Assembly: GCF_013364195.1 (NCBI RefSeq)
Contig: NZ_CP054918.1
Coordinates: forward strand, 434,001-498,000
Direction of reading: 5' to 3'
DNA: 64,000 nt
DNA from: Streptomyces sp. NA04227
Lineage (GTDB): Bacteria > Actinomycetota > Actinomycetes > Streptomycetales > Streptomycetaceae
Made by a program: the position numbers and the translations under genes
Notes under the pieces: model-generated
What the model was told of the DNA's origin: nothing
The model's database searches: none
The model's input: the letters and a program-made list of their open reading frames with translations, nothing else
In this document: positions 23,920 through 32,664 of the stretch, piece after piece
Layout: each line of letters starts with the position of its first letter
Position numbering within the stretch: position 1 is the stretch's first letter

Positions 23920-24303
23920 ATGCCTCACTACAGCGTGCACATCCGCGAGGAAGCCCTCGACGGAACGGTCGAACCGAAGCTGATCGGCGCCCTCGCCGAC
24001 GCGGTCGGCACGGTCTTCGGCTCCGACTTCCGCCGCTTGGTCGGGGTGGACCTGATCGGCATACCGCAGCACCGCCGGGGCATCGGCGGGGTCCCCGCCG
24101 AGATCGACGCCCCGCTGGTCACCCTCAGCATGCGCGAGGCGGCCTACCACCTTCCCGAGGTGCCGGACGCCCCCGCCCGGCTGGTCGCCGCGACCACGGA
24201 CGCGATGGCCGCTGTCCTCGGCGAGGACATCCGCAAGGAAGTGATCGTGACCATCGTGGGCGTTCCGGAAGGCCGTACCGGAATCGCGGGCGCGGTCGCC
24301 TGA
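23920..24303 (+). CDS. Tautomerase-superfamily (4-oxalocrotonate tautomerase-like) protein
   Basis: A 127-residue protein starting MPHYSVHIREEALDG. After Met removal Pro1 would be the general base, as in 4-oxalocrotonate tautomerase and MIF-like enzymes. The sequence shows two related beta-alpha-beta halves (ending VDLIGIPQHRRGIGG and VTIVGVPEGRTGIAG), so it looks like a fused dimer. GGAG lies about eight bases before the ATG. Divergent from, and probably controlled by, the MarR-type repressor, which suggests a response to an aromatic or quinone-like compound. Substrate unknown. Confidence 0.85.
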   Translation: MPHYSVHIREEALDGTVEPKLIGALADAVGTVFGSDFRRLVGVDLIGIPQHRRGIGGVPAEIDAPLVTLSMREAAYHLPEVPDAPARLVAATTDAMAAVLGEDIRKEVIVTIVGVPEGRTGIAGAVA

Positions 24304-24310
24304 GGTACGG

Positions 24311-24339
24311 GTGGGCCGGGACCCGCGGTTCCGGCCCAC
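24311..24339. terminator. Bidirectional hairpin between convergent genes
   Basis: Perfect 9-bp inverted repeat, GTGGGCCGG (24311-24319) and CCGGCCCAC (24331-24339), with an 11-base loop. It sits eight bases after the tautomerase stop and before the end of the leftward uracil-DNA glycosylase gene. Confidence 0.7.
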
Positions 24340-24392
24340 ACCCGGGCGCGAGCCGCGCAGGTCGGCCGGCGAGCCGTCACCAGGGCGGCGCT

Positions 24393-25070
24393 CTAAGGGA
24401 GTTGCCACTCCACCGGCTTGGCGCCCTGCCGCAGCAGCAGATCGTTGGCCCGGCTGAAGGGCCGCGAGCCGAAGAAGCCGCGGTCCGCCGACATCGGCGA
24501 GGGATGCGCCGACTCGATGGACGGATAGTCGCCGAGCAGCGGCCGCAGATTGCGCGCGTCACGGCCCCACAGGATCGACACCAGCGGGCCCCCGCGCGCG
24601 ACCAGCGCCCGGATCGCCTGCTCGGTGATCTCCTCCCAGCCCTTGCCCCGGTGCGCCCCGGGCTTGCGCGGAGCCGTCGTGAGCGCCCTGTTGAGCAGCA
24701 GCACCCCTTGCTCCGCCCACGGCGTGAGGTCCCCGTTCGACGGTCTGGCCGACCCCAGGTCCGCGTTCATCTCCCGGAAGATGTTCTCCAGACTGCCCGG
24801 CAGCGACCGCACCTCGGGCGCCACGGCGAAGCTCAGCCCGATGGCCATCCCGGGCGTGGGGTAGGGGTCCTGGCCCACGATCAGGACGCGTACGTCGTCG
24901 AACGGCTGCCGGAAGGCCCGCAGCACGTTCTCCCCGGCCGGAAGGTACGTCCGGCCCGCCCCGATCTCGGCGCGGAGGAAGTCGCCCATCGCCGCGACAC
25001 GTTCGGCCACCGGCTCCAGAGCCTTCGCCCAGCCCGCTTCGACAAGTTCATGCAAGGGTCGTCGTGTCAC
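24393..25070 (-). CDS. ung: Uracil-DNA glycosylase, family 1
   Basis: A 225-residue DNA repair enzyme that removes uracil from DNA. All family-1 motifs are visible: [16 protein letters not shown] (catalytic Asp in the water-activating loop), LLLNRALT with the uracil-binding Asn, and [13 protein letters not shown] (DNA-intercalation loop and His). The start is a GTG at 25070, the only candidate close to the expected N-terminus. Normal length for the family. It is isolated between a terminator and the divergently oriented kinase gene and has no visible link to the metabolite loci. Confidence 0.95.
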   Translation of the reverse strand: MTRRPLHELVEAGWAKALEPVAERVAAMGDFLRAEIGAGRTYLPAGENVLRAFRQPFDDVRVLIVGQDPYPTPGMAIGLSFAVAPEVRSLPGSLENIFREMNADLGSARPSNGDLTPWAEQGVLLLNRALTTAPRKPGAHRGKGWEEITEQAIRALVARGGPLVSILWGRDARNLRPLLGDYPSIESAHPSPMSADRGFFGSRPFSRANDLLLRQGAKPVEWQLP

Positions 25071-25381
25071 GCCGCGTCACTCTACTGGCACACCCCCCAC
25101 CCACGCACAACGCGGAACGCCCCCCGCACGCACGGCACTCGGCGCGTAGGCTTTCGTCCCCCGGGGATTCCCGACCGGTCGCTCCCACAGGTGAAGCGCC
25201 GGTCGCGGAGAAGCAGTCACACGGAAGCAGAAGGAAGCAGGGAGAGCCTGTTGCCGCCAGTGGTCACACCGCATCGCCGTGGTCGTCACGCCGGCCCGAC
25301 TCCTCGCCGTGGAGTCCCGGAGCGCCGAACTCCCGTACCGCACAAGGCCCGTTCCCTGCCGCGCGCCGACCGGCGGCTGCC

Positions 25382-26359
25382 GTGAGCGGCCCGGCGGGGC
25401 AGTGGGTGCTCGGTGTGGACTCGGGCGGTTCGGGGCTGCGGGCGAGTCTGGCCGAGGGGACCGAACGCCGTCTGGGGCCGGTGCGTTCGACGGTTCCGGT
25501 ACGGACCGGCGCGGACGGTATCGACGCGGGCCATCTGCTCGAACTCCTCGCGCCGCTGGCCTCGGACCTGATGGCGCGGGCGGGCACCGAGCGGCTCGCG
25601 GCGGTCGCGGTCGGCGCGGCGGGAATGGCCAGCCTCGGGGACCGGTTGCGCGCCGAACTGCCCGGCGCGCTGCGGGACACCTACGGCGCCGGCCGTCTGG
25701 CGCTGGCCGCCGACGCGGTGACCGCGTACGCCGGAGCGCTCGGGCCGCGACCCGGCGCGGTGGTCGCCGCCGGAACCGGCCTCATCGCGCTCGGCACCGA
25801 CCTGCGCTCCTGGCGCCGGGCGGACGGCTGGGGTCATCTGCTCGGCGACTGCGGCAGCGGCGCCTGGATCGGGCGGGCGGGTCTCGAGGCCGCCCTGCGC
25901 GCGTACGACGGGCGCTCCGGCGGCTCCACGGCACTGCTGGAGCGGGCCGAACAGCGCTTCGGCCCCGCCGGGGCGCTGCCCGCACAGCTCTACCCACGCA
26001 CCGACCGCCCCGCCGTTCTCGCCTCCTTCGCTCCGGAGGTGGCCGCCTGCGCGCCGTCCGACCCGGTCGCCGAGGCGATCCTGCGCGCGGCGGCCGAGCA
26101 CATCGCGGACTGCGCGGCGGCCGTCACACCGACCACCGGGGAACCCGAACTCGCCCTCACGGGCGGCCTGTTGAACCTGGGCGAACCGCTGCTCGCGCCG
26201 CTGGGCGAGCAGCTCGCCCGGCGTGTTCCGCAGGCGCGTGCCGTTCCGGCGGGCGGCGATCCCCTGGACGGCGCGGTCCGGCTCGCTCTCGGTCTCGCCT
26301 CGGGCGACCCGGGGCTTCCGGCCGACGCGCGGATGCTCTGGCTCGCGGCGGACGACTGA
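25382..26359 (+). CDS. BadF/BadG-type sugar kinase (N-acetylglucosamine kinase-like)
   Basis: A 325-residue ASKHA-fold kinase: phosphate-1 loop VLGVDSGGSGLRASLAEG, a central DAVTAYAGALG, phosphate-2 loop VVAAGTGLIALG, WGHLLGDCGSGAWIGRAGL and the adenosine motif LALTGGLLNLGEPL. This is the pattern of eukaryote-type N-acetylglucosamine kinases and their bacterial BadF-related homologues, so phosphorylation of an amino sugar is likely. I start at GTG 25382, the first codon before the phosphate loop. The frame is open much further upstream without good start signals. About 310 bases separate it from the divergent ung gene and show nothing else clear. Confidence 0.85.
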   Translation: MSGPAGQWVLGVDSGGSGLRASLAEGTERRLGPVRSTVPVRTGADGIDAGHLLELLAPLASDLMARAGTERLAAVAVGAAGMASLGDRLRAELPGALRDTYGAGRLALAADAVTAYAGALGPRPGAVVAAGTGLIALGTDLRSWRRADGWGHLLGDCGSGAWIGRAGLEAALRAYDGRSGGSTALLERAEQRFGPAGALPAQLYPRTDRPAVLASFAPEVAACAPSDPVAEAILRAAAEHIADCAAAVTPTTGEPELALTGGLLNLGEPLLAPLGEQLARRVPQARAVPAGGDPLDGAVRLALGLASGDPGLPADARMLWLAADD

Positions 26360-26497
26360 GCCCGTACGCGCCCGCTCACACGCGATTCCCGCAGGTGACG
26401 CCACTGACCGGGCTCGGCGCGGACAAATCCGCACATACATCCCCCACCTGCCCCTCGCCCAACAAGAGTGGCCGGTCAGCCAGTAGCATGCGGCGCC

Positions 26498-27421
26498 ATG
26501 AGCTCCCCCACTGGGCCCGCTGCCGGCCTGCCAGTACGAATGCCGCGACCCCGCCAGCCCGGTCGGCACCGCCGCCCGGAACCCGTGGTGGCTCCCGAGG
26601 GCGCCCCCGCGTTCGTCCTCGCCGTGCCCGGCACCCCCGGCCCGGCCATCAGGTCGCTCGCCGAGGAGGTCGTCAGCATCGCCCGCTCCGAGCTGCCCGG
26701 CCTCGACGGGCGGATCGGCTACCTGGACGGCGACGACGCCGAGTACCCCACGCTGCAGTCCGTCCTGGCGCATGCCGCCCAGGAGCGGACCGCGCGCTGG
26801 GAGCTGGCCCGCGCCGCGGGTTCGGAGGAGCCCGCGCCGGACGGACCGGTGGCCGTCGTGGTGCCGCTGCTCGCGGGTCCGGACAGCGCGCTGCTGCGCC
26901 GGATCCGGCTCGCGCTCAACGAGAGCCGGACGGCGGCGGAGCTCACCGACGTACTCGGTCCGCACCCGCTGCTCGCCGAGGCCCTGCACGTACGGCTCTC
27001 CGAGTCCGGTCTGGCCCGTGCCGACCGCGCCCGGCTGTTCACCGTCGCGACCGCCGCGGACGGGATCATCCTCGCCTCGGTCGGCGGCGAGGACGCGGCC
27101 CAGGCCGCGGGGATCACCGGGATGCTGCTCGCGGCGCGCCTCGCGGTGCCCGTGATGGCCGCGGCCCTGGACCAGGAGGGCGCGATCGCCGCCACCGCCG
27201 AACAGCTGCGGTCCTCCGGGTCCACGCAGCTGGCGCTCGCCCCGTACCTGATCGGTCCGGAGCTGGAGGAGGGGCTGCTCGCCTCGGCTGCCGCCGAAGC
27301 GGGCTGCGCCGCCGCGGAACCGCTCGGCGCCTACCCGGCGATCGGCAAGCTGGCCCTGCAGATGTACGCGAACGCCCTCGGCATCAGGACCCAGCAGCCC
27401 TCGGGCACGCCGAGCCGCTGA
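26498..27421 (+). CDS. Sirohydrochlorin chelatase / CbiX-like protein, degenerate
   Basis: A 307-residue protein with two tandem chelatase-like halves. The first (about 38-135) has AFVLAVPGTPGPAIRSLAEE and VAVVVPLLAGPDSALLRRI; the second has IILASVGGEDAAQAAGITGM. CbiX/SirB enzymes normally start with LVGHGS, whose His binds the metal. Here the position reads LAVPGT, so the key His is missing and ferrochelation is doubtful. The last part (GAYPAIGKLALQMYANALG) resembles actinobacterial homologues annotated as sirohydrochlorin chelatases. ATG at 26498. Physiological role unclear. Confidence 0.72.
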   Translation: MSSPTGPAAGLPVRMPRPRQPGRHRRPEPVVAPEGAPAFVLAVPGTPGPAIRSLAEEVVSIARSELPGLDGRIGYLDGDDAEYPTLQSVLAHAAQERTARWELARAAGSEEPAPDGPVAVVVPLLAGPDSALLRRIRLALNESRTAAELTDVLGPHPLLAEALHVRLSESGLARADRARLFTVATAADGIILASVGGEDAAQAAGITGMLLAARLAVPVMAAALDQEGAIAATAEQLRSSGSTQLALAPYLIGPELEEGLLASAAAEAGCAAAEPLGAYPAIGKLALQMYANALGIRTQQPSGTPSR

Positions 27422-27434
27422 CGGTGCTCCGCAC

Positions 27435-27473
27435 GAGCCGTTCCCGGGGCAGGCAGGCCGCCGGGACCGGCTC
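27435..27473. terminator. Hairpin between convergent genes
   Basis: GAGCCGTTCCCGG (27435-27447) pairs with CCGGGACCGGCTC (27461-27473) at 12 of 13 positions, with a 13-base loop. It lies between the chelatase-like gene and the leftward lactonase gene and touches the latter's stop codon. Confidence 0.65.
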
Positions 27474-28527
27474 AGCGGTCACCGAAGACCACACACGAGG
27501 GAGCCGGGGTCTCGACAGATCCGAGCTGCCTCGGCGTTCCGCTCTCCCGGTCCACGGCGAACCAGGTGATCTGACCGGAGCGCTCGTTGGCGGTGTACAG
27601 ATGGCGCCCGGACGGTGACAGGGCCAGTTCGCGCGGCCAGTGGCCTCCGCAGGGGACGGTTCCCACGAGCGTGGGCCGTTCACCCCCGGCGTCGAGGGTG
27701 AACAGCGAGATCACGTCCTCGCCCCGGGTCGCCGTCCACAGGAACCTGCCGCGCGGGTCCACGACCACCTCGGAGCCCAGCGCGTCACCGGCCGGGGCCC
27801 TCGGCAGCAGATCGGCCTCGCTGAGCGGGTTCAGCCGCCCCTCCTCGGGGTTCCAGCGGCAGACGGTCAGGCTGGTCGTCAGCTCATTGATCACGTAGGC
27901 GATCCGGCCCTCGGGGTGAAAGGCCAGGTGGCGCGGGCCCGAGCCGGGCCGCAGCGCCGTCTCCCGGTGCAGCAGCGGGGCGCCGTCGGCGTCGAGCGCG
28001 CACACCCGCACGGAGTCGGTGCCCAGATCCACGCTCACCACCCACCGCCCGCTCGGGTCGGTCACCACCTGATGCGCGTGCGGCCCCTGCTGACGCCGGG
28101 GGTGCGGCCCCGAACCCTCGTGCTGGAGGATCCCGGACGGAACGGCGGCCAGTGTGCCGTCGGCCGTGAGCGGGACCGAAGTGATGCTGCCCGAGCCGTA
28201 GTTGGCGGTCAGGACGTGGTCCGCGTAACGGGTCAGGTGGGTCGGGCCCGCGGCGTGCACCGGGACAGGGGGCGCCGCGAGTTCCGGCTTCTCCCCGTCC
28301 GTCCGGAAGGCCGCGACCGCGCCCTGGTCGGCCTCGCTCACCGCGTAGAGCAGGGCGCCGTCCGCGGAGAGGGCCAGGTAGGAGGGGTCGGCCACCTCGT
28401 CGTTGCTGCCGAGGACGGTGAGGGCGCCGGTGCCGGGATCGACGGCCGCCTTGGTGACGCCGAGGCCGCCCGCCGTCGTGAACGATCCGATGTACGCGTA
28501 GCTGCCCGCCCCGTCACCCGTTGCCAC
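27472..28527 (-). CDS. Lactonase-family seven-bladed beta-propeller (Pgl/YbhE-like)
   Basis: A 351-residue protein of the 6-phosphogluconolactonase YbhE family: AYIGSFTTAGGLGVTKAAVD at the start, DPSYLALSADGALLYAVSE, HAHQVVTDPSGRWVVSVDLG, and repeated HxxFxPxGRxxYV-type blades (RHLAFHPEGRIAYVINE). In E. coli this fold hydrolyses 6-phosphogluconolactone in the pentose phosphate pathway; many Streptomyces paralogues exist and their substrates are unknown. I start at GTG 28527, six bases after GGAAGGGG; the longer frame to 28920 is poor. No signal peptide. Convergent with the upstream chelatase-like gene. Confidence 0.88.
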   Translation of the reverse strand: MATGDGAGSYAYIGSFTTAGGLGVTKAAVDPGTGALTVLGSNDEVADPSYLALSADGALLYAVSEADQGAVAAFRTDGEKPELAAPPVPVHAAGPTHLTRYADHVLTANYGSGSITSVPLTADGTLAAVPSGILQHEGSGPHPRRQQGPHAHQVVTDPSGRWVVSVDLGTDSVRVCALDADGAPLLHRETALRPGSGPRHLAFHPEGRIAYVINELTTSLTVCRWNPEEGRLNPLSEADLLPRAPAGDALGSEVVVDPRGRFLWTATRGEDVISLFTLDAGGERPTLVGTVPCGGHWPRELALSPSGRHLYTANERSGQITWFAVDRESGTPRQLGSVETPAPSCVVFGDR

Positions 28528-28717
28528 CGCGACCCCTTCCAGGTCCGCCCAGTTTCGCCCGACGCTAACAGCGGGCACGGGTGCGCTCCGGCGCCCTGCC
28601 CCGGGATTCACCCTGCGCCCGGTGCGGCTGGTCCGCATGGGCGCAGGTGCGCGGGGCGCGGCGGGCAGGCCGGGCGGCGGTGCTCGCGGGCGGTGCGGGA
28701 GAGCGGTGGTACGAGAG

Positions 28718-30238
28718 TCAGGAGCCGACCTGGGGTGCGCGCGGGGACGTGTGCAGCGGTGCCGCCAGGTCGGTGAGCAGGCGTTCCAGTCCGCGCAGGT
28801 GGCGCAGGGCGGCCTCGGCTCCGGGGTGGTGGTGCGGGGACACTTCACGCTGCGCGGCCGCGGCGTCGGCCGCGGGCCGCGCGCCGGGCCGGACCAGGGC
28901 GTGCACGGCGGCCTCCACACGGTCGCAGGCGGCGGTCAGCCGTGCGTCGTGCGAGGCCTGCGGGTCCGCGGCGACGGCGGCGAGACCGCGCACTTCACGG
29001 GCGCAGTCGTCGAGCAGGGCGAGGATGTGCCGCGCCCTGGCCTTGCGGGCCCGCATCGGGTTCAGCGGGTGGAGCAGCGGGGCCAGGGAGAGGCGGGCGC
29101 GGCCCAGTACCGTCTCCAGTTCCGCGGCGAGCGGCGCCGGGTCGGCCGAGGCGTCACCGGCCAGTCTGCGGGCGGCCTCGGTGGTGCAGCGGTGCACGCT
29201 GTGCACGGCCCGCTCGATCCAGGCGTGCGTGGTCGCGTGGGTGGTGACCGGGAGGACGAAGACGACGGCGAGGACCGCGCCGGTCGCGCCGACTCCGGTC
29301 TCCGCGAACCGCAGCAGGAGCAGACTCGGCTCCAGCGTTCCGACCACGCCGTACAACAGCGAGACCATCAGGGTCACGGCGAGCATCATCCAGCTGTAGG
29401 AGACCGGCGCGGTGTAGAAGATGCCGAACACGCAGACCGCGACCAGGGCGGCCGTGGGGGCCAGGGCACCGTTCACCGGCAGCGCGACGACGAGGCCGAC
29501 CAGTACGCCCACCACGGTGCCGAGCACCCGGCGGAAGCCGCGCAGCAGGGTCTCGCCGCGGGCGGAGGTGTTGACGAAGATCCACCATGCCGCGCCGACG
29601 GCCCAGTACCAGCGGTCCTGTGAGAGCAGTTGCCCCGCGCCGAGGGCGAAGGCCGCGGCGACGCCCACCTGTACCGCCTGCCGTGTGGTGGTCCGTGCCA
29701 GGCCGCTGCCCTGGGGCAGCGCCGGAGGCACGGCCGCCGGGAGGTTCCGCTCGAAGCACCAGAGTCCGAAGCGGACCGTCGAGGAGGCGAGGAGGGCGAG
29801 CAGGACCGCGGAGAAGAGTTCGGGGAGCTGGCCGGGCGTGGTGCGCAGGAACTGGGCCACAAAGAAGGTCATGAACGCGAAGACGCCCAGGGCGTGTCCG
29901 CGCGGGCCCCAGCGGCGCACATAGACGGTGGAGGCCGCGACGGCGAGGAAGACCAGGTCACGGGCGAGGGGGTGGTCGTGCAGGGGCGCTGCGAGGGCGA
30001 GTACGGGAAAGCCCGCCACCGGCAGCAGTGCCGTGGTGCGGAACTGCGCGCGCACCGTGGCGTCGGTGACCGTGAACAGGGCGAGAAGGGCGGCAAGACC
30101 GGCCACGATGACGGCCGCGAGCGAGAAACCGGTGAGTGCGCACACCGCCACCGCCAGGCCGACGCCGAGAACGGCACGGCTCGCGCTGCGAAGGCGCACC
30201 CGTCCCGGATCCGCGGCGATCAGCATCGTCTTCAGCAC
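28718..30238 (-). CDS. FUSC-family membrane protein (aromatic acid exporter-like)
   Basis: A roughly 506-residue membrane protein with two sets of about six helices, each followed by a cytoplasmic region, as in FUSC/AaeB/YccS proteins. Visible parts are LGVGLAVAVCALTGFSLAAV, DLVFLAVAASTVYVRRWGPR, YWAVGAAWWIFVNTSARGET with the R-G loop typical of the family, and ARKARARHILALLDDCAREV in the helical C-terminus. It probably exports an organic acid or drug. I start at GTG 30238 (VLKTMLIAADPGRVRLR); ATG 30226 is possible. It diverges from the Lrp/AsnC regulator at 31209 and both promoters contain GGCGCCAT elements, suggesting control by that protein. Confidence 0.85.
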   Translation of the reverse strand: MLKTMLIAADPGRVRLRSASRAVLGVGLAVAVCALTGFSLAAVIVAGLAALLALFTVTDATVRAQFRTTALLPVAGFPVLALAAPLHDHPLARDLVFLAVAASTVYVRRWGPRGHALGVFAFMTFFVAQFLRTTPGQLPELFSAVLLALLASSTVRFGLWCFERNLPAAVPPALPQGSGLARTTTRQAVQVGVAAAFALGAGQLLSQDRWYWAVGAAWWIFVNTSARGETLLRGFRRVLGTVVGVLVGLVVALPVNGALAPTAALVAVCVFGIFYTAPVSYSWMMLAVTLMVSLLYGVVGTLEPSLLLLRFAETGVGATGAVLAVVFVLPVTTHATTHAWIERAVHSVHRCTTEAARRLAGDASADPAPLAAELETVLGRARLSLAPLLHPLNPMRARKARARHILALLDDCAREVRGLAAVAADPQASHDARLTAACDRVEAAVHALVRPGARPAADAAAAQREVSPHHHPGAEAALRHLRGLERLLTDLAAPLHTSPRAPQVGS

Positions 30239-30272
30239 CCTTGTCCCCACTTGTTGTGTTCCCGGCACGAAA

Positions 30273-30300
30273 ATGGCGCCACGGATCTCCGCAGCGCCAT
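30273..30300. repeat. GGCGCCAT-type inverted repeat near FUSC promoter
   Basis: ATGGCGC at 30273-30279 and GCGCCAT at 30294-30300, 35 bases upstream of the FUSC start. The same motif occurs three times before the Lrp/AsnC gene on the other side of the spacer. Confidence 0.6.
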
Positions 30301-31039
30301 CGGTGCATCCATGACACCACCCGGAACCCTGTCGGCTCAACCGCAGGCCATTGCACCAAGCCATTGGCACAGCAGAGGGCAGGAAGGTCGGCCGCACAGG
30401 GAGCCAATGGACCAGGGTGTCGGCGGGAGGGCCGTGCGGAGGCGGGCAGGGTGGGCGCCGTGCGGCGCGGCCTGGGACGGCGGCCGCACCCCACGCCTCA
30501 CGGGCAGCCTGCACGGACGGCTACCTCATGGACCGTCGGGCGGCATCTCATCCAGGCCGCCGCGCACACGTCACAGAGAGGGCACACCCTTCTCACTTCT
30601 ACGCGCGTTCCGCACCCACTCCTCCGCGACCGAGGGAGGCAATTCCCCACACCGCCGGGACGACAATGCCCGCAGGAACTTCACTACCGCTTCACAGGCA
30701 GGGATTCCCAATAGGGCCAGTACCGGCCACGGGAATCGCGACAGCGGGCCGAAATCCGGATCGCCTGCCAATGGCCGGCAAGCCGAGCCATTGGCCACGC
30801 GACGCCGAAATACGGCAGGGGACCGCGCGAGGCGCGCCGGGGTCGCCTTCGCGAGAACCGCGCGGCGGCTCCAACACCGGTCGCACACACGGGAGTTCGG
30901 TCAGCGGACACGGACACACCGGGGTTTGGATGTAGACGCCAGCCACCGCCCGGTCGGTCGAATTCGATACGCGTGCGAGCGGAAATCGCCAAACGTCTGA
31001 AGACATCGACGATCGGCGCCAAGTGTGCGGTGTACATGG

Positions 31040-31098
31040 CAATGGCGCCGCGAGTCCGGCCCGGCGCCATTGACGGGCGGCGCTTCGCGGCGCCATCG
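31040..31098. repeat. GGCGCCAT-type inverted repeat upstream of Lrp/AsnC gene
   Basis: Perfect 10-bp inverted repeat CAATGGCGCC (31040-31049) and GGCGCCATTG (31063-31072) with a 13-base spacer, followed by a third half-site GGCGCCATCG (31089-31098). Position about 110 bases before the regulator start fits an Lrp/AsnC autoregulatory site. Confidence 0.65.
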
Positions 31099-31208
31099 AT
31101 GTGCGCAAGCTAGGCCGACCGGAGCGGTGGCACAAGTGAGGGCCGAAGCGCTGAGCCATCGGTACAGTCATGAGCACCCGAACCCGACCACAGAGGAGCC
31201 GACGGCCC

Positions 31209-31739
31209 ATGCCCGTGGACGCATTGGACACCCGGATCCTGCGCCTGCTGCTCGAACAGCCACGGACGTCGGTGCGCGAGTACGCGCGCATCCTCGGCAT
31301 CGCACGGGGCACGCTGCAGGCCCGGCTCGACCGGCTGGAGCGCGACGGCGTGATCACCATGGCGGGTCCGGCGCTCTCCCCCGCCGCCCTGGGCCATCCC
31401 GTACTGGCCTTCGTGCACATCGAGGTGACCCAGGGACATCTCGACGACGTGGGTGAGGAGCTCGCCGCGATCCCGGAGATCGTCGAGGCGCACTCGATCA
31501 CCGGCGGCGGCGATCTGCTCGCGCGGGTCGTGGCGCGCGACGCCGCACACCTGGAGGACGTGATCCAGCAGCTCATCCGGCTGCCGGAAGTGGTGCGCAC
31601 GCGCACCGAGGTCGCACTGCGCCAGCGCGTTCCGCACCGCCTTCTGCCGCTGGTCGAATCGATCGGGCGGGCCGCACAGGAGCCGCCGACCACCGGTTCT
31701 CGTCCGACGCCGGCGCCCGGGACGCGTCCGCGGCACTGA
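31209..31739 (+). CDS. Lrp/AsnC-family transcriptional regulator
   Basis: A 176-residue protein with an N-terminal AsnC-type HTH (DALDTRILRLLLEQPRTSVR followed by EYARILGIARGTLQARLDRLER) and a C-terminal RAM ligand-binding domain (VLAFVHIEVTQGHLDDVGEE, VEAHSITGGGDLLARVVARD with the G-x-D loop). Such proteins sense amino acids. AGGAG lies 11 bases before the ATG 31209; the in-frame ATG at 31170 lacks a site. It diverges from the FUSC exporter and lies immediately upstream of the PKS/NRPS genes, so it could regulate either. The GGCGCCAT repeats beside its start are its probable operators. Confidence 0.88.
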   Translation: MPVDALDTRILRLLLEQPRTSVREYARILGIARGTLQARLDRLERDGVITMAGPALSPAALGHPVLAFVHIEVTQGHLDDVGEELAAIPEIVEAHSITGGGDLLARVVARDAAHLEDVIQQLIRLPEVVRTRTEVALRQRVPHRLLPLVESIGRAAQEPPTTGSRPTPAPGTRPRH

Positions 31740-32664
31740 TTTCCGCGCCGCCCCGCGCTCCCCGATCCCCGGCGGTGCGCCTGACGACGGCGCCCCCGGC
31801 CGCGCGAACCGCCGCCCCCGCTACGCCTGGAAGCGGAGCGGCACGTTACATAAACAGCCTGTAAAGAGAATCGGCCAGCGAACAATCGGTAAAGGGCGAG
31901 CAGGAACGGACAAGACCGACCTTCCTTTCGCTGACGAACCGAACATTTCGCCCATCGGACTGGCATGATTCCGTCCCTCCCCGGCCATTGACGACCCGGG
32001 CAAGCAGGTGTGAAATTTCGGCAGCTCAATTCAGGGGGCAGCCTTCCCCCTGGCGCTCACCACCGCTTGTCGAGAGTTCTTCGAGATTTCGCCCAGCCGG
32101 GAGGTCGTGACGCATCCTTTTCAGCCAGGCAGGACCGGCAGGTCACAAGCAGAACATCTGTCAATTCTTGCCGACCAGGCAAGCAGGAACCGGACGCAAG
32201 CACCTCATTGCGGCGACGCTAAAAAGCGGAATCAAACATTCGGCTTCGGAGCGAGGTGAGGACTCTGCAACGCAGTGCACTGCGGCCGGGACAAGGATCG
32301 ACGTGGCTCAGACCGACGAAAATCAGCCACGTCCCGTTATTCACCAAGGGTTAAGGCATCGGCGGTCCCGCACCCGCCCGCCTGCATGCACACTCGGGAA
32401 CCGTGTCCGCTGCCAAGGCCGTCACCTGCGGCTTGTCGCGTGTCGACGCTGAGCGTCCGACCACGTTCGCTGTCCGTGCCACCCCCAGGGCCGACAGCCG
32501 GACCGACGCGGTGACCAGTAAGAACCGAGAAAGCTCGAATAGGTTGCGCCGGAAGTCGACAAGAAAGGGAAACGGCCTGAAATAGCGCTCACGGTCGGTC
32601 ACGAGCCGAAAGGCACCGGCAGCGGAAACGGTACGCGACGTCGATTCGAAATCACCGGACTCAC
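31740..32664. other. 925-nt spacer before the PKS/NRPS operon
   Basis: No convincing gene on either strand. It is noticeably less GC-rich than the flanking genes. Small symmetric elements are present: AGGGGG ... CCCCCT around 32034-32052, and CTTGCC/GGCAAG at 32167-32172 and 32178-32183. No clear -35/-10 pair was found by eye. It probably contains the main promoter and a long 5' leader of the assembly-line operon. Confidence 0.55.

Larger units (their letters stand above)
30239..31208. other. 970-nt intergenic region rich in AATGGC/GCCATT inverted repeats
   Basis: No credible gene. Overlapping short frames on both strands lack start signals and recognisable products. The region holds an array of related elements: ATGGCGC/GCGCCAT (30273-30279, 30294-30300), CCATTGGC/GCCAATGG (30361-30368, 30403-30410), GCCAATGGC/GCCATTGGC (30767-30775, 30787-30795), CAATGGCGCC/GGCGCCATTG (31040-31049, 31063-31072) and GGCGCCATCG (31089-31098). 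It is too long for a simple divergent promoter. Confidence 0.6.

Noticed and set aside
30136..31000. Several overlapping short frames between the FUSC and Lrp genes
   Set aside because: None has a plausible start, conserved domain or codon bias; the inverted repeats explain the region better.
30239..31098. CRISPR-like or transposon-end repeats
   Set aside because: Repeats are short, unevenly spaced and palindromic, with no cas, transposase or direct target duplication nearby; a regulatory array fits better.
31840..31900. Gamma-butyrolactone receptor (ARE-type) site around ACATAAACAGCCTGT
   Set aside because: Only a 5-bp TTACA/TGTAA symmetry is visible; it does not match a known ARE consensus well enough to call.
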